Origin: DATFYM01 sp035315065
GTDB lineage: Bacteria; Acidobacteriota; Terriglobia; UBA7540
Direction of reading: 5' to 3'
NCBI GenBank assembly: GCA_035315065.1
Contig: DATFYM010000167.1
Span: forward strand, 1-13,585
DNA length: 13,585 bases
The notes beneath the pieces are model-generated. The model searched no databases. It saw only the letters and a list, made by a program, of their open reading frames with translations, and was not told the origin of the DNA. Each line of letters begins with the position of its first letter. Positions within the stretch are counted from its first letter, which is position 1. Positions 7,515 through 13,585 of this stretch are shown piece after piece. The position numbers and the translations under genes are program-made.

Positions 7515-9920
7515 ATGAGCGTCGATTGGAACACTCTCAACGATAAAACCAACGGTTTCCACACCCTCCAGGCCCTCCCGGACCCCGAGGGTAAGGTTGA
7601 AGTAACAATCTTCTCGGGGCTACAAATCAAGCTTTCTGAGATCATCAAGAGCTTTCCGTCCGGAGGGGGAACCAGCCTCACCATTTTCGCCGACACCCTG
7701 GTGGTGGATGCTCCCTCCTTTGACGCCCGCGGCACCGTCGTGGTGGCGCGCAGCGTCGACGTGTCCATGCTGCGAGGCGGCGCGATGCCGGTCAGAGTGC
7801 CCCCGCAGGGTGAGACGGCCATCGTAGAGCTTCTGGTTAAAGAGTCAGTGGGCGGAGCCCTCCAACTCACCACCTCGGAGGCCCAGGTTGGCGCTTTGCC
7901 CTTTATCGTACCGGTTGGAGAAAGTCCCTTGCAGGCTGTCTATTACACCGTCAATCCCGATGGCACGAGCGCCCACGAGGGTACGGCTGCCGCCGCGGAC
8001 CTGCGGGATCTCATCGGCCGCTCCTGGGCCCTGAACAGTCTCAAGGCGAGCTTCACGGCTGGATCCTGGCTCATGAACTCGGACGATGCCCACGACCGTG
8101 AAGTCGCCCGCTCTATGTTCAGTTGGGTGGTAGCCTGCGTGCGCGTCCTGGGCGCAGGCGGTGCGACCATCCCCAGCGATTACGCTGAGCTGTACAGCCA
8201 AGCCGCAGCTCTGTTGGTGACACTGAACGTGGCCCCCGGCGCCTACTATGTGCCGGTCCTGTCTTCCAAGTTCTACAGGGACGAAGTCGACAACTTGTTG
8301 ACCGCTTTGGGTACGTACGAGGGCAACTTCAATACGCTCGACGTCAAGACCGGCATCCAGGAGGCCGTCCAGAGAGTGGCCGGCACGCTTCAGGGGGTCG
8401 CGCAGGAAGAAGTTGTCCCCCTTCAGACCCAACTCGACAATATCAAGCAAAACGTGGCCCACCTGAGCAAAGACATCCTGGGCTTGAGGTTGCAATTCCA
8501 AAGCCAACAGATTGACGCTGACACCTGCTTCGCGCTGATGAAGGCCAAAATCGCCGAAGTCAAGATCCAGCAGTTCCTCGAGGCTTGTTTCAAGACGGTC
8601 GGGAATGTACTAAAGGCGGGCATGGCGGTTAGCGGAGCGGAAAAGAAACCCGGCGAGGCCCTTGAGGCGTTGGTCGAAGCGGGTAAGAGCGCGAAGGAAG
8701 CGGTTGATGCGGCCTCCGCAGAATCGCCCGACAGAACGCTGCTCGATCAGGCCAAGACACTCATGGAAATGCAGGAGCAACTCATGACCGCCTTCGTGGC
8801 GGCCACGACGCTGTGGGCCCAGGCACAGACCAACTCGACCGCAACCGAGTTGCCCCAATCGCTTGCCTCGGTCAGCATTGATCCGAGCCTGGCCTGGGAT
8901 AACTACATGGTTTTGGCCGAGGCCAGGCTCACCTCGATTAAAGAGATGATCGGCTCCGACACCGAGGCTGAAGAGGCCCAAGCGGAAGCAAACAATTATT
9001 TGGCGAGCTTGAAGATCTTGGCCCAGTATGGCAAAGCTATCGACGCGAAGTTTGTGGCCTATGCTTCGCAGTTGGCTCAGGGGACCGTGGTCAAGGCCCA
9101 AATCCGGGCGGCTCAGAATATCCAAGAGCGCTGGAAAGACCTGGAGAAGAAGGCGAAATCGGACGAGGAGAAGCTGGCGGTTCTGAAGGGCATCATCCAG
9201 ACTCGTATGGACGCCATCAAACGGTCGGCATTCGCAGCTTGGACTTACTACCGCAACTCTTACTTCTTTCTCTATTTCCAAGAGCCTCCGGCAATTAATC
9301 TGGACATGGACGCCGCTCAGCTCAGAGACGTCTTCGCCGGGGCTTCAGCATGGGTGGCGAGGTTGCTCGGTGACACTCCCGATGGACAGAAGGTCCGATT
9401 GCCCGATGACAATGTTCCGGTTAAACTCCAGTTCAAAGTTGTCCGGAAAGGCGATGTGAGAATGGCGGACGTGGCGACGGCTCTCCTGACGCCCCAGGAC
9501 GGCAACCAGACGGCCGTACTCACCTGGACCATTCCGCTTGGCATCAGCCAGTTGGAAGGCAGGCTGCCGAAGAAGGGCAACGTGCCGATTTGGATCAAGG
9601 ATGCCAGGTTCTTTCTGGATGGGGTGAAGCCCAACGATAAAGGCAACGTGATTGTAGAAGTGTCAACGTCAGGAGCCTACGAGAACGGCTATGGCCCGCG
9701 GAAGGCCTACAGTTTTGTGAGCAAGGGTCTGGTGGGGAATTATGCTTACGAGGTTCAAGACCAAAAGGTTTACAACTCGTGGTCGATCAATACGGAAGTG
9801 TACGCGACGCCGACGCCTTTTACTCAGTGGACCATGACTTTCGACCCCGACGGTGGCGATCCTTCGGATGCAACATTACTCCGGATGGAGCTCGTGGTGG
9901 CCTACCGAAGCCAGAGCTGA
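7515..9920 (+). CDS. Large three-part protein, beta-rich / helical / beta-rich (gene 2 of 4)
   Basis: I do not recognise a named family for this 801-residue protein. About 28-135 alternates short beta strands (VEVTIFSGLQIKL, LTIFADTLVVDA, GTVVVARSVDVS). About 160-245 looks helical. About 255-590 is a long run of helices rich in Ala, Gln, Lys and Glu, with a mildly hydrophobic stretch at 353-372. About 630-801 is a beta-sandwich-like tail ending TPFTQWTMTFDP...LLRMELVVAYRS. By eye that last part resembles the end of Tc-toxin A subunits (PF-x-x-W-x-L...ISDVILHLRYTAR), a weak similarity. No signal peptide is seen. The ATG at 7515 follows aggggg by 6 nt; a GTG at 7512 is in frame but too close to it. 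The 82-bp gap before it holds two copies of atgtcaggg (7472-7480, 7498-7506). Its position between the gene 1 and gene 3 paralogues suggests a partner or targeting subunit. Confidence 0.6.
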   Translation: MSVDWNTLNDKTNGFHTLQALPDPEGKVEVTIFSGLQIKLSEIIKSFPSGGGTSLTIFADTLVVDAPSFDARGTVVVARSVDVSMLRGGAMPVRVPPQGETAIVELLVKESVGGALQLTTSEAQVGALPFIVPVGESPLQAVYYTVNPDGTSAHEGTAAAADLRDLIGRSWALNSLKASFTAGSWLMNSDDAHDREVARSMFSWVVACVRVLGAGGATIPSDYAELYSQAAALLVTLNVAPGAYYVPVLSSKFYRDEVDNLLTALGTYEGNFNTLDVKTGIQEAVQRVAGTLQGVAQEEVVPLQTQLDNIKQNVAHLSKDILGLRLQFQSQQIDADTCFALMKAKIAEVKIQQFLEACFKTVGNVLKAGMAVSGAEKKPGEALEALVEAGKSAKEAVDAASAESPDRTLLDQAKTLMEMQEQLMTAFVAATTLWAQAQTNSTATELPQSLASVSIDPSLAWDNYMVLAEARLTSIKEMIGSDTEAEEAQAEANNYLASLKILAQYGKAIDAKFVAYASQLAQGTVVKAQIRAAQNIQERWKDLEKKAKSDEEKLAVLKGIIQTRMDAIKRSAFAAWTYYRNSYFFLYFQEPPAINLDMDAAQLRDVFAGASAWVARLLGDTPDGQKVRLPDDNVPVKLQFKVVRKGDVRMADVATALLTPQDGNQTAVLTWTIPLGISQLEGRLPKKGNVPIWIKDARFFLDGVKPNDKGNVIVEVSTSGAYENGYGPRKAYSFVSKGLVGNYAYEVQDQKVYNSWSINTEVYATPTPFTQWTMTFDPDGGDPSDATLLRMELVVAYRSQS

Positions 9921-9935
9921 GAACATGTGAAGAAA

Positions 9936-9972
9936 TTAAACACAGAGGCCCGGAGACACAGAGAAAAGAAGG
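9936..9972 (+). repeat. 'TEARRHRE' intergenic repeat just before gene 3
   Basis: The segment aacacagaggcccggagaca and the following cagagaaaagaagg match the dispersed 'cacagaggcacggagacacagag' repeat found between genes in many environmental bacteria, often mistranslated as TEARRHRE or TEAQRHRE. Its 3' end supplies the AAGGA (9969-9973) 4 nt before the ATG of the next gene. Confidence 0.7.
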
Positions 9973-9977
9973 ACGTC

Positions 9978-10997
9978 ATGAATCAGGAAAGCGGAGCCGA
10001 AAAACTCGATAGTTCTCTACTTGGTCTTTTTGACTTCCGGCAGGATTGGGCGGAAATGCAGCCGTTTTTTGCCCGCGTTTCCCGGCTACCTGCCGATACG
10101 GAGGCTTTCACACTTCGTTACGGAACTTTTCTCGACGACCGCGGCGTCCAGGATTTTGTGGGTGCCTTGCGGCAGGTGAACGAAATCGCCGGAAGCTTGG
10201 GGGGCCCGGCCACCCTGAAGCAGCGGATCGGCGAAGACCCCAATTACTTGTTCGCCGCCGAGCCGCCCGGCGAGATCTACGCCCACCTCGTGTGGCTAGC
10301 TAGCCAGATCGCGAACGGGGCAAGCACCTTCAGCGGCACGTTGCCGAGAGTGAGAGATCTACAGAGCACGGCGGTCCCACCTCAGGAGCGTGCCCGCAGC
10401 GTGAGGCGCATCCTGGTCGGGGACGGGGGTTTGGTCTCAACGGCGACCGGCATGCGGAGCAAGATCCAGCGCCTCAGGGAAAGGCTTGTGCCTCTGGTGC
10501 CCCGGCTCACTGCCGTGATTCAGACCTTCAACCAGACGAAACTCGTCAACCAGGCCAACGAAACGATCGGTGCCCTACAGGGCGAGATCAAGCGCCTGCA
10601 GAAGCAGGCCGACGAGGCCGATGAGGCGGCGAAGGGCTGGTTCGGCAAGGACAAGGCCAAGAAGGAGTCCGAGACCTTCTCGAAGAAGATCGAGACCGAC
10701 AGTGCTGAACTGCGAAGGAAGACGGTATTCGCCGAGGACCTCAGGGATTTCTCGATTACTGCCAACCGAGTGGTCCCCGCCTTGATGAACACGGACGACA
10801 GGCTGAGGAAGACGGAAAAGGTATTCGCGGATGCGGCGGAAAGACTCACCAGCGTCTGCACCCTCGCGAGCGACGAGCAGTTGAGCAACTACGACTGGCT
10901 CGCCGGCGCTGCGGACTTCCCCACCGCGCTCAGCAAGTGGAACGGCGTCGAAGGTGCGGCCCACGAGTTCGTGCAGGGCTCGATGGTCAGCCTTTGA
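9978..10997 (+). CDS. Paralogue of gene 1 lacking the hydrophobic hairpin (gene 3 of 4)
   Basis: The 339-residue all-helical product aligns with gene 1 along most of its length. Shared blocks are TLKQRIGEDPNYLF (79-92; gene 1 TLKKRLGENPDYIF), PPGEIYAHLVWLASQI (96-111), PPQERAR (134-140), GDGGLVSTATGM (148-159) and, near the end, DEQLS...W...KW...EF.Q.S.VS. In place of gene 1's hydrophobic head (237-285) it has a charged coiled-coil turn (about 200-245) with a tip GWFGKDK (220-226). In tripartite alpha-PFTs, hydrophobic-head and hydrophilic-head paralogues cooperate to line a pore, and this pair has that pattern. The ATG at 9978 with AAGGA is preferred over the upstream in-frame GTG at 9927, whose extension is only translated repeat. 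No signal peptide is seen. Homology to gene 1 is certain; the toxin role is inferred. Confidence 0.72.
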   Translation: MNQESGAEKLDSSLLGLFDFRQDWAEMQPFFARVSRLPADTEAFTLRYGTFLDDRGVQDFVGALRQVNEIAGSLGGPATLKQRIGEDPNYLFAAEPPGEIYAHLVWLASQIANGASTFSGTLPRVRDLQSTAVPPQERARSVRRILVGDGGLVSTATGMRSKIQRLRERLVPLVPRLTAVIQTFNQTKLVNQANETIGALQGEIKRLQKQADEADEAAKGWFGKDKAKKESETFSKKIETDSAELRRKTVFAEDLRDFSITANRVVPALMNTDDRLRKTEKVFADAAERLTSVCTLASDEQLSNYDWLAGAADFPTALSKWNGVEGAAHEFVQGSMVSL

Positions 10998-11075
10998 CGG
11001 GCACGCCACCTGGACGCGTCGGCCCCGGTAGTTCCGAGCAGCGTTAGAGTTGCAGGTCAGAGGAGGTGAACTCCG

Positions 11076-12464
11076 ATGATTAGTCCATCAATACGTCGGG
11101 TCTTGGCGAAGTGTAGCGTCGTGGCTCTTATTTCAATGGCGGTATTCGAGCCGCGGCCGGCGTCGGCACAGGACCCCTTTCATGCGCCGATCAAGACCGC
11201 CCGGGACAGCAAGCGCTTGATGGTTGGCAACAGCGGTCAGGAGAGGTATCCGTCGCGGTACGACTGGGGCGTGGGGAACGAATTCGGCGGCTTCCCGGGC
11301 GGCAAGCATTCACTCCTCAACCACCAAGCGAGCGTTTGGACCGTCACGACAATCGTACTCTCCCGGCCTCCTGGCTTTGGAGCTGTGGGGCTTGGCCCTG
11401 GCCCCTTGCCAGTTCCACAAGTAGACTTTGCGCCTGCCGAGGAGCCGCAGGGGGCGTCGTCCGTGGGACCACCGCGAGCTTCACCACAGCCAGGTCCACA
11501 AGTAGATTTTGCGCCCGTCAAGGACGCAATCGGCAATCTGAAGGGCTTGCGGGCTTCCGTGGAAAAGGTGCTGACGGTGATTCGGGCCACCAATTTCGGG
11601 CCCTTCAAGATTTCAGGCTCGTGCGGTTACGATCCCCAATGGTGGGCCTTCGGGATGGATACCAAGACGTGGAATTGGTGGTGGGAGTTCCCTAATTATA
11701 CCTGGCTGCGCAATGACCTGGAGCGACGCTACCAAGCCGTCCTCGCCGTCGATTCCCAGTTCGACCAGCGGTTCTCCCCGCTGAAGACCTGGTTGGTGAC
11801 GACCCTGCCGCAGTTCAGCCAGCAATTTGATGAGGCCTCGGCTCGGATTCAGAATGACCAGGACGCCATCAAGAATGCGACGACCACTCAATCGGGCGGC
11901 TTGATCATACCCGCTCAGAGGAAGATTGATTTGGCAAAGAACGACATCCTGCGAACGATCACCCAGCTCAATGACAGCCTCCAGAAAGGCTCGGACCAAT
12001 TGCGCAGTGCCCAGTCCAGCCTGTCCACCTTCAACCAGCAGCTCAACGGGGCGATACAGCAAGTCAGCTCCGGGCGCAACGGCATGGAGCAAATGATCGC
12101 ACGAGACGACACGACATTCTACAAAACTGGCGTCCCGGGGAAAATCGGTCCCGTCGGCGACTGGCCGTGCGACGCCAATTCTGGCCGAGCAGGTTATGAG
12201 AACATCAAGAAGACGGTCCGAGACCAGTTCCAGAGCGTCGTGAACGCGGGACAGAATTTCGGTGTCGACTCGCGCAAGACGGACCAAGCAGTCTCCACCA
12301 TTCTAGGGACGGTGCTCAACCTCCGGACCAGCTACCAGGGCGTTCTCAACAACCTCAAGGCGGCGGAGATCACTCCGGCAGGCGCCGTCCAGCAACTGCG
12401 CCTTAACGTAGCCAGCGCCGCTTGGCGCGATCTGGCCGATTACGCGCGGCAACAATTCCCATGA
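11076..12464 (+). CDS. Secreted helical protein with Trp-rich patch and duplicated linker (gene 4 of 4)
   Basis: The 462-residue product has an N-terminal signal peptide: basic n-region (RR, 7-8), hydrophobic core VVALISMAV (15-23), and a cleavage site after ASA (29-31). The mature part has three regions. A Gly/Pro-rich linker (about 97-148) contains PQVDFAP twice (114-120, 141-147). A tryptophan-rich segment at 189-210 has seven Trp (WW, W, WWW, W). A long helical region (about 205-462) has Gln/Ser/Asn-rich amphipathic helices and ends NVASAAWRDLADYARQQ, reminiscent of the final helix of Hbl/Nhe-type alpha-PFTs. Cys183 and Cys365 could pair after export. AGGAGGTGA (11061-11069) lies 6 nt before the ATG. 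It is the only one of the four genes with an export signal. I recognise no named family; a secreted component or receptor of the same system is plausible. Confidence 0.65.
   Translation: MISPSIRRVLAKCSVVALISMAVFEPRPASAQDPFHAPIKTARDSKRLMVGNSGQERYPSRYDWGVGNEFGGFPGGKHSLLNHQASVWTVTTIVLSRPPGFGAVGLGPGPLPVPQVDFAPAEEPQGASSVGPPRASPQPGPQVDFAPVKDAIGNLKGLRASVEKVLTVIRATNFGPFKISGSCGYDPQWWAFGMDTKTWNWWWEFPNYTWLRNDLERRYQAVLAVDSQFDQRFSPLKTWLVTTLPQFSQQFDEASARIQNDQDAIKNATTTQSGGLIIPAQRKIDLAKNDILRTITQLNDSLQKGSDQLRSAQSSLSTFNQQLNGAIQQVSSGRNGMEQMIARDDTTFYKTGVPGKIGPVGDWPCDANSGRAGYENIKKTVRDQFQSVVNAGQNFGVDSRKTDQAVSTILGTVLNLRTSYQGVLNNLKAAEITPAGAVQQLRLNVASAAWRDLADYARQQFP
11409..11515 (+). repeat. 26-bp direct repeat within gene 4, 81 bp apart
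   Basis: Copies at 11409-11434 and 11490-11515 are identical except at two positions and share the core ccacaagtaga. They are in frame and each encodes PQVDFAP, so the 27-codon spacing marks an internal duplication in the Pro-rich linker of the secreted protein. Confidence 0.85.
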
Positions 12465-12513
12465 GGCCAGATGGTCGGCAAAGTACATCCGAATGACGAT
12501 GCCATAGAAGCGG

Positions 12514-12804
12514 CTAATTTCCGGCATGGCTGTGCTCGTGGGCGAGCTGTGGGAAAAGCTGTTCGGGAGCCTCTCCCGTCAACCTGAGGTAAATCGCATC
12601 GGGACACAGCTCGATCTCCTCGCTCCAGCGAATTTGTCTGCCGGGGCCGAGGTGGACTGCGGCGAAAAAGCTCTCATCCTTCCACGCCTCGAAGACGCCA
12701 TGTCCCACCAGGTCAGACAGGTCCACGGTGCCCTCCTTGCCATCTGAGAAGGCGATCTTAATCTGATAGTCCGGCAGCGCGCTAACCGAAATCGGCCGAA
12801 TCAC
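12514..12804 (-). CDS. DUF2442 domain protein
   Basis: The 96-residue product matches the DUF2442 pattern: an N-terminal strand (VIRPISVSALPDYQIKIAFSD), then DGKEGTVDLSDLVGHGVFE (21-39), a central FF..V.L, then IRWSEEIELCPDAIYL (58-73). DUF2442 proteins are small and often encoded next to DUF4160 or toxin-antitoxin-like partners; their molecular role is not settled. The start is the GTG at 12804-12802. It has GGAAGGGG 6 nt upstream and overlaps the TGA stop of the HicB-like gene as GTGA, so translational coupling is likely. An extended -10 box inside the end of the HicB-like gene (12835-12843) may also transcribe it separately. It converges on gene 4 with 49 bp between the stop codons. Confidence 0.85.
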   Translation of the reverse strand: MIRPISVSALPDYQIKIAFSDGKEGTVDLSDLVGHGVFEAWKDESFFAAVHLGPGRQIRWSEEIELCPDAIYLRLTGEAPEQLFPQLAHEHSHAGN

Positions 12805-13124
12805 AAGTAACCCCTTCCTTTGCTCCCGATAGCCATTGTACCAGAAAAGGGAACGCTCGCCCCCAAAGCGCAAGCTGGCTCGGCTTGCGGCCCGGCCCGA
12901 TTCGGAAATGCTCCGACGAGCTCGATCGTCTCGCGGACCGCGCCAGGCGCGAGATTCTTTTCCGCTAGCTCCCGCTGGCACTCGAGCACCAGTTTGAGCG
13001 CGTCCAGGAGGTTCGCCTTCGCTTCTTCGAGGGTCTCGCCCTGTGAAATGGCGGCGGGGACCTCCTCCACGAAACAGGTATATCCACCCTCCTGGGCTGG
13101 TTCAAAAACCGCTGTCACTCTCAT
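12801..13124 (-). CDS. HicB-like (UPF0150) protein with unusual C-terminal tail
   Basis: The 107-residue product begins with the HicB/UPF0150 fold: MRVTAVFEPAQEGGYTCFVE, then EVPAAISQGETLEEAKANL, and a helix ending LVLECQRELAEKNL (to about 58). Family members of this type usually stop at about 70-75 residues, and in HicAB modules they neutralise the HicA mRNA interferase. Here the frame runs on for about 35 residues of low-complexity, unfamiliar sequence (from about 71). It ends at a TGA that overlaps the GTG start of a DUF2442 gene. No hicA is visible on either side. The ATG at 13124 has only a weak GAAG upstream. It may be an orphan antitoxin-like protein paired with DUF2442, or the tail may reflect an old frameshift. 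Family assignment is firm; function is not. Confidence 0.85.
   Translation of the reverse strand: MRVTAVFEPAQEGGYTCFVEEVPAAISQGETLEEAKANLLDALKLVLECQRELAEKNLAPGAVRETIELVGAFPNRAGPQAEPACALGASVPFSGTMAIGSKGRGYL
12835..12843 (-). promoter_or_regulatory. Possible extended -10 promoter for DUF2442
   Basis: On the reverse strand TGG is followed directly by TACAAT (12840-12835), a 5/6 -10 box with an extended TGn. It ends 30 nt before the GTG start. No -35 box is recognisable. It lies inside the unconserved tail of the HicB-like gene. Confidence 0.3.
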
Positions 13125-13226
13125 GTCTTCAGATTATCATGCCTCGGCAAGCTCTTCATTCCGTTTTCGAGTGGGAGTGTCGCGCCTCCCCCTTCTCGCT
13201 TTGTGGGAACTGTAACGTCCGATTCT

Positions 13227-13424
13227 TGACACCCTCTCACCCCCGGCCCCTCTCCCCCAAAGGGGCGAGGGGGGAGTGAATGCAAAGTATTTGCGTGAAT
13301 CCTTCTCTCCGTGGGTCGAGCCTCCTGGAGCGTGTCCGGGTCCAGAGTGAATGCAAAGTATTTGTGTGAATCCTTCTCTCCCCTCGCCCCTTTGGGGGAG
13401 AGGGGCCGGGGGTGAGGGGGTGTC
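13227..13424. repeat. Large palindromic repeat element with internal direct repeats
   Basis: The arm 13227-13271 (gacaccctctcacccccggc onward) is the near-perfect reverse complement of 13380-13424. Between the arms, a 36-bp sequence starting agtgaatgcaaagtatttg occurs twice in direct orientation (13275-13310 and 13346-13381) with one mismatch. The arms belong to the widespread 'cccctctcccc...gagagggg' intergenic repeat, whose translation (HPRPLSPKGARGE) often gives false genes. The 13125-13462 stretch holds this element and, to its left, only the upstream region of the HicB-like gene. Confidence 0.9.
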
Positions 13425-13442
13425 AAAAACTAAGCGTTATAG

Positions 13443-13454
13443 TATACTAGTATA
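13443..13454. repeat. 12-bp A/T-rich palindrome beside the transposase tail
   Basis: The sequence tatactagtata is a perfect palindrome in an A/T-rich stretch (13425-13470) unlike its GC-rich surroundings. It lies just outside the stop codon of the probable transposase and could belong to the insertion sequence terminus. No paired end is visible in the window. Confidence 0.4.
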
Positions 13455-13462
13455 TCGTTTCA

Positions 13463-13585
13463 TTAAACTGTAACCGTATTACTGGTGGTTAATGCGTCAA
13501 ACTTTTTCCAGCGGTGAACTACCGGCTGGGCGTTGATTTCGGCGACGCCTAGCAGAATGCGCTGTCGGAGCTCGTCCCAGGACTG
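13463..13585 (-). CDS. C-terminal tail of a probable IS630-like transposase (partial)
   Basis: Reading leftward from the window edge, the reverse strand is open for 40 codons to a TAA at 13465-13463. It reads SWDELRQRIL, then GVAEINAQPVVHRWKKFDAL. The arrangement 'W-x-E-L-x-x-R-I...I-N-x-x-P-V-V-H-R-W-K' resembles the C-terminus of IS630-superfamily DDE transposases (E-L-x-x-R-I...Y-N-x-x-x-P-F-x-W). The A/T-rich flank with a palindrome fits an insertion-sequence end. The catalytic DDE region would lie off the right edge, so neither integrity nor family can be confirmed. Confidence 0.5.
   Translation of the reverse strand, partial: QSWDELRQRILLGVAEINAQPVVHRWKKFDALTTSNTVTV

Noticed and set aside
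8610..9281. 223-codon minus-strand frame, and a similar 220-codon one at 7845-8507
   Set aside because: Both lie inside gene 2 on the opposite strand. They have no family resemblance or ribosome-binding sites, and the plus-strand frame is continuous with sensible composition.
11613..12287. 224-codon minus-strand frame
   Set aside because: Shadow of gene 4, whose plus-strand frame has a perfect ribosome-binding site and a signal peptide.
13121..13426. 101-codon minus-strand frame (PHPRPLSPKGARGE type)
   Set aside because: It is the translation of the palindromic intergenic repeat, a well-known source of false gene calls.

Overview
The window looks like chromosomal DNA from a GC-rich environmental bacterium, most likely an Acidobacteriota (Terriglobia-like) genome or metagenome bin. 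This rests on an M13 metallopeptidase (a family expanded in that phylum), on SUF-type Fe-S assembly, and on intergenic repeat families common there (the gccgggctttagcccggc hairpin, 'ctgagcgaag' units, the 'HPRPLSPKGARGE' palindrome, the 'TEARRHRE' repeat). The assignment is an inference. I saw no rRNA, tRNA or CRISPR array.

Layout. (1) 1-850, minus: the first 283 codons of sufB, cut by the window edge, behind a roughly 180-nt leader with a strong imperfect hairpin. (2) 1257-3362, minus: a secreted or anchored M13 (neprilysin-like) zinc peptidase. (3) 3605-4748: a papain-like C1A cysteine peptidase (plus) converging on a chagasin-like I42 inhibitor (minus). The two genes overlap by 20 bp at their 3' ends, which suggests a protease and its cognate inhibitor. 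(4) 4991-5743, plus: an SDR oxidoreductase, followed by a GC-rich repeat and terminator-like hairpin. (5) 6179-12464, plus: four co-directional genes behind one TTGACA promoter. This is the most unusual part of the window.

The four-gene block looks like a multicomponent alpha-helical pore-forming toxin-like system. Gene 1 (417 aa) and gene 3 (339 aa) are clear paralogues, but only gene 1 has a hydrophobic hairpin of about 50 residues between its helices. Gene 3 has a short charged tip there. Gene 2 (801 aa) has a beta-rich N-terminus, a long helical middle and a beta-rich C-terminus. Gene 4 (462 aa) has a signal peptide, a tryptophan-rich patch and a helical C-terminal half. The hydrophobic-head and hydrophilic-head pairing recalls tripartite alpha-PFTs (Hbl/Nhe, AhlABC/SmhABC) and binary XaxAB/YaxAB. 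The assignment is by architecture only and is an inference.

(6) 12514-13124, minus: a HicB-like protein and a DUF2442 protein joined by a GTGA stop/start overlap. (7) 13227-13424: a large palindromic repeat containing two direct repeats. (8) 13463-13585, minus: the C-terminal tail of a probable IS630-like transposase, cut by the right edge.
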